Positions 31,467 to 40,015 are shown, numbered from the stretch's first letter. The stretch: DNA of 40,406 nucleotides from Opitutales bacterium (GCA_020831585.1 JAFIGE010000030.1:1-40406), one strand, 5' to 3'. Notes: generated from the sequence alone by a model not told the origin. Numbers and translations are program-made.

Positions 31467-32950
31467 TCGATTTTCCACTGGGCCATTCCATCAATGGCAG
31501 CCCCCATAGCGTCTGCGTAAGCCTGCCGACGATGCGGGATGTGGTGGGCTATGAAGAACACGATGAACGAGTGAGGGGCGCTTTGCTGGCGGGATATCCG
31601 CGGTTTATCACACATCCGCTGATTCGTGATCTGGTGGCGTGCCTCCGGGCGGCGGACGGACTGGGCACGGACGAGCGGGTCTTCCCCGTGGCGTCGCCGA
31701 AGGCAGGCGCGGCTTTGCTCGCCTACGCAGGCGGGGGTGGGGTTCGCCGGTCCCTGGGGGTCGACTTCGTGGTGGTGAAGGCGAATGAGATGGAGACTGC
31801 GGAAAGGGCGCGGGCGTTTTTGCAGCACACGGGGGTCGGGCTGTCGTCTCGGGAAGCGGAGGGTGTCCTCGTTCGGCTGGGCAAGCGCCCCAAAGCGTTT
31901 GCGGAAAAACGGGCGGCACCCGAGTCGGCGGGAGAGGTCGTGCGGGCACACCTGCACGCCTGCTATGGAACCCGGTCCACGGAGGATATTTACCTTGCCC
32001 GCGGCGGAATGAATGCGTTTTTCGGAGGTTTTCGCGCACTGCAAAAAATACAGGCGGCGCGCGGGCGAAATCTGTGGATTCAACTCGGCTGGCTCTATGT
32101 GGATACCATCCGGGTGCTCGAAAAGATGACGGGCACGGCTCCCTTGGTCCTCGATCGCGTGGACGACCTTGATGGCTTGCGTTCCCTCTTGCGGGAACAG
32201 GGTCAGCGGGTCGCCGGGATCGTGACCGAGGTCCCGACCAATCCACTTCTCCACACGGCGGATCTGGCCGTCCTGCGGGACCTTGCCGATGATTGCGGGT
32301 GCGCCTTGATCCTCGACCCCACGATTGTGAGTCCGCACAATGTAAACGTCCTGCCCTATGCGGACCTCCACATTAACAGCCTCACGAAATACGCCTGCCA
32401 TGAGGGCGATGTGATGGTGGGGGCGGCCGCACTCAATGCCGCTTCGCCCTTTTACGCGGAGCTGAAGGGCCAGCTGGAAGGTGAGTTGGAAGCCCCGTCA
32501 ACGGCGGATCTGGCCCGGCTTGCGCACCAGATTGGCGGATACAGCGACTTTGTGGAAACGGTGAACAAAATCAGCCTGCGCGTGGTCGACTTCCTCGAAA
32601 GCCATCCGGCGGTGCGGCAGGTGTGGTGGGCGCGCCAACCGGGACACGCGGAACGCTTTGACCGCATCAGCCACAAAGCGGGCGGGATCGGTTGCGTCCT
32701 CTCGTTTGCAGCGAGCAGGCCGCTGGAGGCTGTCTACGACCGCCTGCGGCTTGCCAAATCCCCGAGTTTCGGGACAGTTTTCTCGATGGCCTGTCCGTTT
32801 CTCTATCTCGCGCACTACGACCTCGTGACCACGGCGGCAGGCCGCACCCGCCTGGCCCGCGCGGGCATTCCCCACGATTTGATCCGCCTCTCTATAGGAA
32901 AAGAGCATCCCGATGAAATCACCGGGATGCTCTCTGAAGCTTTAAAATGA
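31460..32950 (+). CDS. Cystathionine gamma-synthase-like PLP enzyme, fungal (Str2) type
   Basis: 496 residues from ATG 31460; GTG 31454 would add two. It belongs to the Cys/Met-metabolism PLP family, with the PLP lysine at K310 in INSLTKYACHEGD and an Asp at 286 (LILDPT). The N-terminal half carries HSVCVSLPTMRDVVGYEE and LLAGYPRFITHP, which from memory match fungal cystathionine gamma-synthases rather than the 380-residue bacterial MetB. The likely reaction is cystathionine formation from an activated homoserine and cysteine, in methionine synthesis. A Cys-ending leader peptide overlaps the start. The last 49 bases of coding sequence contain an 11-bp inverted repeat that acts as terminator for the opposing rpsB-tsf operon. 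No methionine gene is adjacent. Confidence 0.8.
   Translation: MLIDFPLGHSINGSPHSVCVSLPTMRDVVGYEEHDERVRGALLAGYPRFITHPLIRDLVACLRAADGLGTDERVFPVASPKAGAALLAYAGGGGVRRSLGVDFVVVKANEMETAERARAFLQHTGVGLSSREAEGVLVRLGKRPKAFAEKRAAPESAGEVVRAHLHACYGTRSTEDIYLARGGMNAFFGGFRALQKIQAARGRNLWIQLGWLYVDTIRVLEKMTGTAPLVLDRVDDLDGLRSLLREQGQRVAGIVTEVPTNPLLHTADLAVLRDLADDCGCALILDPTIVSPHNVNVLPYADLHINSLTKYACHEGDVMVGAAALNAASPFYAELKGQLEGELEAPSTADLARLAHQIGGYSDFVETVNKISLRVVDFLESHPAVRQVWWARQPGHAERFDRISHKAGGIGCVLSFAASRPLEAVYDRLRLAKSPSFGTVFSMACPFLYLAHYDLVTTAAGRTRLARAGIPHDLIRLSIGKEHPDEITGMLSEALK
32902..32933 (-). terminator. Intrinsic terminator of rpsB-tsf, inside the convergent coding sequence
   Basis: AGAGCATCCCG (32902-32912) and CGGGATGCTCT (32923-32933) form a perfect 11-bp stem with a 10-base loop. 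Read on minus, the stem is followed by a TTTT run, as in a rho-independent terminator. It lies 39 bases beyond the tsf stop and entirely within the last codons of the cystathionine synthase gene. Confidence 0.8.
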
Positions 32951-32971
32951 AGGTCGCGAAAGCGCTCTTAA

Positions 32972-33562
32972 TCAGGCACCGATCTGGAAGCGGGCAAAGC
33001 GCTTCACAACAATGTTTTCGCCGAGTTTGGAGATCCGCTCCTTGATCATGTCCTGAATGGTCTGATCGGGATTCTTCACGAAGGGCTGCTCCAGGAGAAC
33101 GCGCTCCTGGTAGATCTTTTCGATCTTCCCATCGACGATCTTCTCAATGATGTTGGCAGGCTTGTTACCAGCTTGGGCGGCGGCGATTTCGCGCTCGCTG
33201 GCGATGAGGTCGGCAGGCACTTCCTCGCGGGTGACACACACCGGGTTGGTCGCGGCGATGTGCATGGCGATGTCGCGGACCATGGCCTTGAAGTCATCGG
33301 TCTTGGCAACAAAGTCCGTCTCGCAGTTCACTTCCACGAGCACGCCGACTTTGCCGCCCATGTGGATGTAAGCTTCCACAAGGCCGTCGCCGGCTTCGCG
33401 ATCGGCTTTCTTGGAGGCGCTGGCGATGCCCTTCTTGCGAAGGATCGTGATGGCTTCGTCCTCACTACCGTTGGCTTCGGTAAGGGCTTTTTTGCAATCC
33501 ATCAACCCGGCACCGGTCTTGGCGCGGAGTTGCTGAACCATTTGGGCTGTAATTTGACTCAT
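32972..33562 (-). CDS. tsf: Translation elongation factor Ts
   Basis: 196 residues from ATG 33562; an upstream in-frame ATG would add 9 residues without similarity. The nucleotide exchange factor for EF-Tu in the cytoplasm. Begins SQITAQMVQQLRAKTGAGLMDCKKALTEANG, with TDFVAKTDDF typical of the core. The length is close to the short form (as in Thermus), lacking part of the second core subdomain and the coiled-coil found in E. coli EF-Ts. It follows rpsB with 42 bases between and shares its promoter. An 11-bp hairpin terminator lies 39 bases downstream. Confidence 0.97.
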   Translation of the reverse strand: MSQITAQMVQQLRAKTGAGLMDCKKALTEANGSEDEAITILRKKGIASASKKADREAGDGLVEAYIHMGGKVGVLVEVNCETDFVAKTDDFKAMVRDIAMHIAATNPVCVTREEVPADLIASEREIAAAQAGNKPANIIEKIVDGKIEKIYQERVLLEQPFVKNPDQTIQDMIKERISKLGENIVVKRFARFQIGA

Positions 33563-33604
33563 AAAATAAAGGGCTGGGCCGCCAATCATGGCGGCGGTAT
33601 CGGG

Positions 33605-34441
33605 TTACTTGTTGTCGTCGCTATCGCTGCTGTAGCTCTCGGGAACGACATCTTCGCCACCGCCGCGGCGGGCCGGGAAAGTGACGGGAACTTGTTCTTC
33701 GGTCGAAGGCACACTCACCGTGGGGGTGATGGTGCGGGTGGGCACCGTCTCCTTGACGGAGCGGCGGGCGAGGCCGGCCTGCACGGCGTCGAGGATCGTT
33801 TCCACGATGATGCGGATCGACTTCATGGAGTCGTCGTTACCCGGGATCGGGTAGTCGAGGAGTGAGGGATCGCTGTTGGTATCGACGAGGGCGAAAACCG
33901 GCACCTTGAGGCGGCGGGCCTCGGCCACGGCAATTTCCTCATGCTTGGTGTCGACAATGAAGATCGCCCCGGGCATTCCCTTAAGGTCGACAATGCCCTC
34001 GAAGTTGCGGCGCATGCGGAGCATTTCGCGACGGATCGCGGCAACCTCCTTGTTGTGCATTTTGTCGAACTCGCCTTCGTTTTCCATCTTCATGTATTTG
34101 CGATACTTGTCGATGGAGCGCTTGATCGTGGTCCAGTTGGTGAGGGTGCCCCCGAGCCAACGTTCCGCGCAGAAGGGCATCCCGCTGGAGGTGGCGGCTT
34201 CGCGCACAATCTCACGGGCCTGCTTCTTCGTGCCGACGAAGAGCACGTCCTTGCCGGAGGCAACAACTTCCTCAATGGCGGCGGCGGCTGTTTCGAGTTG
34301 CGCGTAGGTCTTTTCCAGGTCGATGACGCTGATGCCGTTGCGGTTGTCGAAGACGAACTTCTTTGACTTCGGGTTAAAACGACGGACCTGGTGGCCGAAG
34401 TGAACGCCTGCGTCGAGCAGGTCTTTGATCGTGATATTCAT
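33605..34441 (-). CDS. rpsB: 30S ribosomal protein S2
   Basis: 278 residues from ATG 34441; ATG 34462 (in frame) would add seven residues. The start was chosen because MNITIKDLLDAGVHFGH is the canonical S2 beginning. Family stretches: RFNPKSKKFVF, VLFVGTKKQAREIV, RWLGGTLTNW, MPGAIFIVDTKHEEIAVAEA, and the terminal PVFALVDTNSDP and YPIPGNDDS. The C-terminal extension (about 225-278) is low complexity and ends in acidic Ser/Asp residues (SDSDDNK). It binds the 30S platform near S1 and S8. Operon rpsB-tsf; S2 is known in other bacteria to repress its own operon. A hairpin (34462-34478) is just upstream of the start. Confidence 0.97.
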   Translation of the reverse strand: MNITIKDLLDAGVHFGHQVRRFNPKSKKFVFDNRNGISVIDLEKTYAQLETAAAAIEEVVASGKDVLFVGTKKQAREIVREAATSSGMPFCAERWLGGTLTNWTTIKRSIDKYRKYMKMENEGEFDKMHNKEVAAIRREMLRMRRNFEGIVDLKGMPGAIFIVDTKHEEIAVAEARRLKVPVFALVDTNSDPSLLDYPIPGNDDSMKSIRIIVETILDAVQAGLARRSVKETVPTRTITPTVSVPSTEEQVPVTFPARRGGGEDVVPESYSSDSDDNK

Positions 34442-34461
34442 GTAGTTGATTTGGGCGCCCA

Positions 34462-34478
34462 TTCCGGTGGAACCGGAA
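34462..34478 (-). promoter_or_regulatory. Leader hairpin upstream of rpsB
   Basis: TTCCGGT/ACCGGAA is a perfect 7-bp inverted repeat with a 3-base centre, ending 21 bases before the rpsB ATG. It may be an S2 autoregulatory site or occlude an alternative start (ATG 34462). No SD is visible near either start. Confidence 0.4.
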
Positions 34479-34663
34479 CAAACCGACCGGGCGCGGCGTC
34501 GGCTTTCGAATCTTTGTCCGCAGAAGAACCGATGAATCAGCATCTTCTCAACCGTTCGCCGGGTCCGTGCGGCGCATAAACGGAAAAGAAAAGCCAACTC
34601 TTCGGCGTATCCCGAACGTGGTGGTTAAGGGTGAAAAGAAAACGGACCCATTCTTCCCGGCGG

Positions 34664-34693
34664 AAAATCCCATCAGGAAAAACCGTGAGTCAA
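34664..34693 (-). promoter_or_regulatory. Candidate rpsB-tsf promoter
   Basis: On minus, TTGACT (34693-34688), an 18-base spacer and GATTTT (34669-34664). The transcript start would be near 34657, leaving a leader of about 215 bases before rpsB, which is normal for ribosomal protein operons. Confidence 0.4.
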
Positions 34694-34868
34694 GCAAGGG
34701 AGGAAATGGCGAAGCAAGCCAATTCCGCCCCCCATAAGAAATTTTTGCCGACAGGAAGCCACTGTTCACTTGCCTTTACGGGGCCGGCATCCAGCCTGCC
34801 CGAGGATGAGCGGATCGCCTGCCGCTCTCCAGCTCCCGTTCCTCTTTCATTCCCATCCTCTCTCATTC

Positions 34869-36110
34869 ATGACCACCACCGCAACCCCTCTTCCCGCCCG
34901 TATCCAACAATTCGAAGACCGCGCCTACGGTCTCTTCCTCCATTGGGGGCTCTATTCCCTTGTCGGACAGGGCGAGTGGTACCGCCACCACCACCGCATT
35001 CCCCTCGACACCTATGGCGCGCTTTTCCAAAAGTTCACCGCAGAGGGCTTTGATGCCGATGCTCTCGCGAAGTTTGCGCGCTCGGTGGGCTTTCGCTACA
35101 TTTGCCTGACGACCCGTCACCACGACGGCTTCTCCCTCTACGACACCCGTGGACTGAACACCTTCGACGCCCCCCACTCCCCGGCAAAGCGGGATCTCGT
35201 GGCCGAGTTTGTCACCGCCTGCCGCAAGCATGATCTCGGCGTCTTCTTTTACCACACCACCCTCGATTGGTGGGAACCGCGTTTCGATAGCGATTGGACC
35301 GGCTATCAAGCCTATCTGCGTGACTCGGTGCGCATCCTGTGCTCGGAATACGGCCGCATCGACGGTCTCTGGTTCGATGGTAACTGGTCCCGCCGCGACC
35401 GTGACTGGGAGGAGGATGCCCTCTACGGCATGATCCGCGAACTTCAGCCCGAGGCGATCATCGTGAACAACTCCAGTATCGGCAACCTGGGAGCGGTGGG
35501 GCATCCGCAGCTGGATGCGGTGACGTTCGAGCAGGGGCTTCCGGCAAAACGGGCGGCGGGCGCGCGCTACGTGGCCAAGGAAATGTGCGAGACATTCAAC
35601 AGCCACTGGGGCGAGGCGCTCAACGACTACTCCATGAAGAGCCCCGCCACCCTCATCGAAACCCTGGCGGCCTGCCGCGGAGCGGGGGCAAACCTGCTCC
35701 TGAATGTCGCCCCCCGCCCCGATGGTTCCCTTCCCGCCTATGAATCGGCCGCCCTCGAAATCATGGGCCGGTGGATCGAGCGGTGCGCCCCCTGCCTCTA
35801 CACCGGGCGTCCGGCGGATGCCGCCATGCGCGGGCGCAATTTTGTGCTTCGGTCCGGCGACGACCACTTCGCCTTTATCTTTCACGTCCCCATCTCAAAT
35901 AACATGCACCTGAGCCACAGCGAGCGGGGAGACGGACTTCAGACGGTCGAAGGCGAACTGCCCGAAATTGCGCAAGTCGAGTGGGTCGACAGCGGCGAGG
36001 CGCTGGACTTCACACAGGACACCGCAAAAGGTATGCTCACCTTCCGTGCAACCCCCAATCCTTACGGCAGCCAACACGTGGTGCGCGTGGCCCGTTTGCG
36101 CTCACGCTAA
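34869..36110 (+). CDS. Alpha-L-fucosidase, GH29 family
   Basis: 413 residues from ATG 34869. A retaining glycoside hydrolase that removes terminal L-fucose. Family segments: YGLFLHWGLYSLVGQGEWY, DADALAKFARSVGFRYICLTTRHHDGFSLYDT, and the nucleophile region RIDGLWFDGNW with D170 as the nucleophile. KSPATLIETLAACRGAGANLLLNVAPRPDG is also family-typical. The acid/base residue is not conserved enough to place by eye. There is no signal peptide or membrane segment, so it should act in the cytoplasm on small oligosaccharides. The C-terminal domain is short. It converges with a cytoplasmic sulfatase gene (9 bases between stops), suggesting use of sulfated fucose-containing glycans. No SD is seen. Confidence 0.93.
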   Translation: MTTTATPLPARIQQFEDRAYGLFLHWGLYSLVGQGEWYRHHHRIPLDTYGALFQKFTAEGFDADALAKFARSVGFRYICLTTRHHDGFSLYDTRGLNTFDAPHSPAKRDLVAEFVTACRKHDLGVFFYHTTLDWWEPRFDSDWTGYQAYLRDSVRILCSEYGRIDGLWFDGNWSRRDRDWEEDALYGMIRELQPEAIIVNNSSIGNLGAVGHPQLDAVTFEQGLPAKRAAGARYVAKEMCETFNSHWGEALNDYSMKSPATLIETLAACRGAGANLLLNVAPRPDGSLPAYESAALEIMGRWIERCAPCLYTGRPADAAMRGRNFVLRSGDDHFAFIFHVPISNNMHLSHSERGDGLQTVEGELPEIAQVEWVDSGEALDFTQDTAKGMLTFRATPNPYGSQHVVRVARLRSR

Positions 36111-36119
36111 GCGACCGGT

Positions 36120-37502
36120 TTAAGCGTCCGCAGGCAACGGAAACTCGTCGCCTGTCTGCTCGATCCAGTCCATCAATAGGCCCAGACAACGCTTTCTCTG
36201 GGAAGCGAAGGCATTGTCGTGGGCGTAGTTGGCCAACTCGTAGGGGTCCTCGTTGAGGTTGTGGAGGAGCCAGTCCTGGCCCGGCTGGCAGACGAGCTTC
36301 CAGCCGTCGCGGGTGACCACCCCCCGCCAGGCTTTGTTCACGGAGTGGGGATGGAATTTCCGGGGGATTTGCTGGAGAAAGGCACTCTCGGGTTCGGTCG
36401 GGGGCTCATCCGTGGCGGCCTTCAGCGGATCTGAAGGATGGAGGCAGCGGTGCGCGTAGCTGTGGCCGCGCATGGAGGCGGGCGGACGAATGCCGCACAA
36501 TCCGAGCGTGGTCGGGGCGATGTCCACGTGGTTGAGAACCGCGTCGGTCTCCCCCGTGCGCATGCGACCGCGCTCCGCACCCCCGAGGCGCGATACGATA
36601 AACGGAATGCGGATGCTCTCCTCCCACGGACTCGATTTCTCCCATTGCCCGTGGCTCCCGAGCATATCGCCGTGATCGGAGAAGAAAACGATCCAGGTGT
36701 CGCCATCGACGCCGAGCTGCCGCAACCCCTCCCGGATGCGCCCGACATTCTCATCCAGATTCTCCACCATCGCGGCATATCCGCAGACATCGAGCGCGGC
36801 CTTCTTTTGAATCCAGGGAACCGGGGGCACGTTGGGCCGGAGTTGGACACCCGCCGGATTCAGGGAACCGCCCCTCGCTGCGCACCCGGTGGGCGGCACG
36901 TAGGGGCTATGGGGAGGTTGCACAGACAAGACGGCGAAGAAGGGCGCATAGTCACCCGCCTCCCCCGACCCCACGTGATCCCGCAAATGCTCCAGGAAGC
37001 AATCCGTCAGCGCGTCGGTCTCGTAGCCATCGAGCCGACGGGGTGTCTCGTCGCCGCCGCCCACGACATGGACTTCGTTCTGGTTGTTGTTGTTCTCGTA
37101 ACCGAGCCAATAATCAAAACCACCCCGACAGTCCGGCGGCACGGTGTGCTCGCTGCTGTTCGATCCGCTGAGGTGCCACTTGCCCACGTAGGCCGTGTGG
37201 TAGCCCGCTTCGCGGAAGGGGGCGACGATTGTCGGAATGGCCGGATCCAGCGCCCCGGGTGTCTGCCTTACACCATTCTGGTGCGGGTATTGACCGGTCA
37301 ACAAAGCTCCGCGGAAGGGACAGCACCAGGGCGCGCCCGCGACCGCGTTGTCAAAGCGCATGCCGTTGCGGGCGAGATTGTCGATGTTGGGCGTGCGCAC
37401 GTTGGGGTCGCCCCGATAGCCCAGGCACTGCGCGCGGTGCTGGTCTCCGAATATCCAGATGACGTTGGGGCGGCGATTGGCTCGGGTAGCGGAATCGGAC
37501 AT
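36120..37502 (-). CDS. Sulfatase, S1 family, Cys-type
   Basis: 460 residues. Hydrolyses sulfate esters, probably from sugars. The formylglycine motif C-x-P-x-R is C60-C61-P62-F63-R64 in APWCCPFRGALLTG, so C60 would be converted to formylglycine by a maturase encoded elsewhere. Metal-binding parts: NVIWIFGDQHRAQC (D20, Q21) and FFSDHGDMLGSHGQWEKSSPWEE. The substrate region PPHSPYVPP and the C-terminal RKFHPHSVNKAWRGVVTRDGWKLV are family-typical. No signal peptide, which is unusual because many S1 sulfatases are periplasmic. It converges with the fucosidase gene. The subfamily and substrate cannot be told by eye; the neighbour suggests fucose-linked sulfate. Confidence 0.92.
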   Translation of the reverse strand: MSDSATRANRRPNVIWIFGDQHRAQCLGYRGDPNVRTPNIDNLARNGMRFDNAVAGAPWCCPFRGALLTGQYPHQNGVRQTPGALDPAIPTIVAPFREAGYHTAYVGKWHLSGSNSSEHTVPPDCRGGFDYWLGYENNNNQNEVHVVGGGDETPRRLDGYETDALTDCFLEHLRDHVGSGEAGDYAPFFAVLSVQPPHSPYVPPTGCAARGGSLNPAGVQLRPNVPPVPWIQKKAALDVCGYAAMVENLDENVGRIREGLRQLGVDGDTWIVFFSDHGDMLGSHGQWEKSSPWEESIRIPFIVSRLGGAERGRMRTGETDAVLNHVDIAPTTLGLCGIRPPASMRGHSYAHRCLHPSDPLKAATDEPPTEPESAFLQQIPRKFHPHSVNKAWRGVVTRDGWKLVCQPGQDWLLHNLNEDPYELANYAHDNAFASQRKRCLGLLMDWIEQTGDEFPLPADA

Positions 37503-37608
37503 GATGGCCCTAAAAGAAAAGCCGCCCCGTCAAAGGGCAATCCTTTCATCCGCTCAGCCGGAAAAGTCACCGCTTGCGCATCCGAAGCCTCCGTTGAAGG
37601 CACCGGCG

Positions 37609-37638
37609 TTGGCAAAAGTCCCGGATCAGCAATAGTAT
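37609..37638 (+). promoter_or_regulatory. Candidate leaderless promoter of folE2
   Basis: -35 TTGGCA (37609-37614), an 18-base spacer, -10 TAGTAT (37633-37638), then 7 bases to ATG 37646. No SD. Confidence 0.4.
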
Positions 37639-37645
37639 CCCAGTG

Positions 37646-38647
37646 ATGAAAATGAATGCTGAAGACACTCTAATCGGCTCCGTCCGCGATTCAGCGGATG
37701 GGCTTGCGGTATCTCTCCCGCGCCCCCAACGTCACTACGATTCAAAATTCAAGGTGACCTCCCAATACAAAAATCAGCTCCCGGACATGCAGAACCGGGA
37801 CGCCTCCGAAATCCTCGGAGCCAATGTTCCCATCCTTCAAGTGGGGATTTCCAATTTCCGCATCCCGCTCAAGTTTATGACCGAAGCGGGGGAACCCGTG
37901 TCGCTGGAAACCTCCGTAACGGGTTCGGTGTCCCTGGCGGCCGACCGCAAAGGCATAAACATGTCGCGCATCATGCGGGTCTTCTATGAGTTTGAGGACC
38001 GCGTCTTCACACCCGAACTTCTCGAGGAAATTCTGGAAGCCTACAAGGAACGCTTGGACAGCAGCCGGGCGCGGCTGAACCTCCGATTTGCCTACCCCAT
38101 GCGGAAGCCCAGCCTGCGCAGCGGTTTGTCCGGATGGCAGTATTACGAGGTCGCGTATGAAGGTATTCTCGACGACCTCGGGCGCTTCCGGAAACGCATC
38201 CACTTTGATTTCATCTACAGCTCCGCGTGCCCATGCTCATCCGAACTCTCGGAGCACGCCCGCGAGAACCGGGGCATCTACGCCATTCCCCACAGCCAGC
38301 GAAGCACGGCGCGGGTGAGCATTGAGGTGCGTCACGGGCAAATGGTCTCCGTCGAGGACCTCCAGCGCCACTGCGAAAAGGCTCTGAAAACAGAAACGCA
38401 GGTCATGGTAAAGCGTGAGGACGAACAGGCCTTCGCCGAACTCAACGGCGCCCAAACCAAGTTTGTCGAGGACGCGGCCCGCCTGCTATATGAACAACTC
38501 GATGCGGATCAGAGGATCTTCGACTTCCAGGTCGCTTGCGCTCACCTTGAGTCCCTCCACTCGCACGACGCGATCGCCGTGGTCAATAAAGGCGTGCACC
38601 GGGGGTTTGACGGCCATGTGGACGACTTCCGCAGCCTGATCCGATAG
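37646..38647 (+). CDS. folE2: GTP cyclohydrolase IB (FolE2)
   Basis: 333 residues from ATG 37646; a GTG at 37643 is also in frame. Converts GTP to dihydroneopterin triphosphate, the first step of folate (and queuosine) synthesis, with a metal requirement different from the zinc enzyme FolE. Family stretches: [40 protein letters not shown], and the Cys-containing [34 protein letters not shown], including the active-site [16 protein letters not shown] and [14 protein letters not shown] are near the C-terminus. It stands alone on plus, divergent from the sulfatase, with a promoter so near the start that the message may be leaderless. It converges with the DUF2851 gene. Confidence 0.95.
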   Translation: MKMNAEDTLIGSVRDSADGLAVSLPRPQRHYDSKFKVTSQYKNQLPDMQNRDASEILGANVPILQVGISNFRIPLKFMTEAGEPVSLETSVTGSVSLAADRKGINMSRIMRVFYEFEDRVFTPELLEEILEAYKERLDSSRARLNLRFAYPMRKPSLRSGLSGWQYYEVAYEGILDDLGRFRKRIHFDFIYSSACPCSSELSEHARENRGIYAIPHSQRSTARVSIEVRHGQMVSVEDLQRHCEKALKTETQVMVKREDEQAFAELNGAQTKFVEDAARLLYEQLDADQRIFDFQVACAHLESLHSHDAIAVVNKGVHRGFDGHVDDFRSLIR

Positions 38648-38677
38648 AGCCGGTTTCGACTGGGAGCGGCGGATGGG

Positions 38678-39925
38678 CTAAGCCGCCTCCGGCGGAGTTG
38701 ATTGCGCCACGATCCAACGGAAGCAACCCTGAAAGGAGCCGTTGCTCATTGGCCAAGTTGCCGTTTGCCTGTGCAATCCGGTGACGCGGAGGAATTCTTT
38801 GGCAACGTCCGGGACATCGCCGGACGGACCATGATACCACAACGCGCCCCACGTCGGCTCTTCGCGAACCGCCCCCAGAGCAGGCAGGAAAACATCCGCA
38901 ATCAATGTATCCCAACGCGTTCCCTTGATGGCGTCACCGGCCAGAATTCCCGAGATTTTTTGACGAAAATCACCCATCCGGCATCGGCGGCGAAAGGTGC
39001 CCGTGGCCTCCTCCCAACGGGGATCCTCCACCTCCCATACCCACTCCCGTAACCGCCCGGGCCACTCAGGCGAAGACTCAACCCAACGGGCGTATTGCTC
39101 CAGGCGCACACGCGGATGGTTGGCCGGCCGAACCCCGGCCACCGTCCACGAAACCCCATCGGCGGTCCACGCCCGCTCGGCGATATTCCGGTCACGCACC
39201 CAAGATTCCAACGGGAAGCGTTGCGCAACCGCGTGCATGCCCTGGCGGTTTTTCGAATATCCTAACATCATCAGCGCCTCATTGTGGAGCGCTGCGGTCC
39301 AACCCACTTCGCGGATGCGCGCACGCATCCGTGCAACCTTCTCATTCCAGCGGCTGCGGGCCTCCTCCCGCAGAAGCGACCTCCGCTCCTCCAGAGAAAG
39401 CTCCAGCAACGGTGCCGCCAACTCCAGCACATCGCGCCCCTCCAGCTGCCGCAAGGCATCCGCCTGCGCGTAAGCCTCCAAATCAAGGGGAAGCAAAGGA
39501 GCCAGTATGCACTCCGCCGGCTCGACCCCGTCACAACGCCGCACCGGCCGACCCCGTCCACGCGGATCAAAAACCACCACATGCAGGACCACGCCGACAA
39601 ACGAGGGGTTTTGGTCATGCCCATGCGCTTCCCAATCACCGCGGTAAAAATGAAGCTCCACATCGCCGATGCGACGACGTTCCCCGATCTCCACTTCCGC
39701 TTCCAGAAAGTCTGGCCCGCCCTGGCGATTCCAGCGCCCCGGATGCACGATTTTCACTGGCTGGCCATCGAGCGTCTGCAAGCCCTCCTTCCGAAAATCG
39801 CCCCTCCACCAGATCTTCTGGATAAGAATCTCCGGAACCGCCACCGGGCCATATTCCCCCGGGACTTCCGCAACAGAGGAAGCCGCCGGAGGCGACCCAA
39901 AAAGGAACTCCGCTTCTTCCTGCAT
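38678..39925 (-). CDS. DUF2851 family protein
   Basis: 415 residues from ATG 39925; a TTG reading from 39955 would add ten. Recognisable family segments: PEILIQKIWWRGDFRKEGLQTLDGQPVKIVHPGRWNRQGGPDFLEAEVEIGERRRIGDVELHFYRGDWEAHGHDQNPSFVGVVLHVV near the N-terminus and the helical LEGRDVLELAAPLLE later. The function is unknown. The conserved D, E and H pattern in the N-terminal part (GPDFLEAEVEIG, GDVELH) resembles the core of PD-(D/E)xK nucleases, which is a fold inference of mine and not established. It lies between folE2 (convergent) and RAYT 3 (upstream, same strand, 90 bases away). Confidence 0.82.
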   Translation of the reverse strand: MQEEAEFLFGSPPAASSVAEVPGEYGPVAVPEILIQKIWWRGDFRKEGLQTLDGQPVKIVHPGRWNRQGGPDFLEAEVEIGERRRIGDVELHFYRGDWEAHGHDQNPSFVGVVLHVVVFDPRGRGRPVRRCDGVEPAECILAPLLPLDLEAYAQADALRQLEGRDVLELAAPLLELSLEERRSLLREEARSRWNEKVARMRARIREVGWTAALHNEALMMLGYSKNRQGMHAVAQRFPLESWVRDRNIAERAWTADGVSWTVAGVRPANHPRVRLEQYARWVESSPEWPGRLREWVWEVEDPRWEEATGTFRRRCRMGDFRQKISGILAGDAIKGTRWDTLIADVFLPALGAVREEPTWGALWYHGPSGDVPDVAKEFLRVTGLHRQTATWPMSNGSFQGCFRWIVAQSTPPEAA

Positions 39926-40015
39926 GAAAGACTCTCTACCCCACCAGCCCGGCAAAATCCATCCGAAATCTTCCCCAAACTAAACAATATCCAAAAAAGG
40001 CTACCAAAACCACCG

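Larger units (their letters stand above)
34442..34868. other. Divergent intergenic region between rpsB and the fucosidase gene
   Basis: 427 bases without a convincing gene. It holds the rpsB leader, the rpsB promoter candidate (34664-34693) and a run of AG-rich sequence (34630-34740). On plus I find no clear promoter for the fucosidase gene and no SD before its ATG. Confidence 0.5.
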
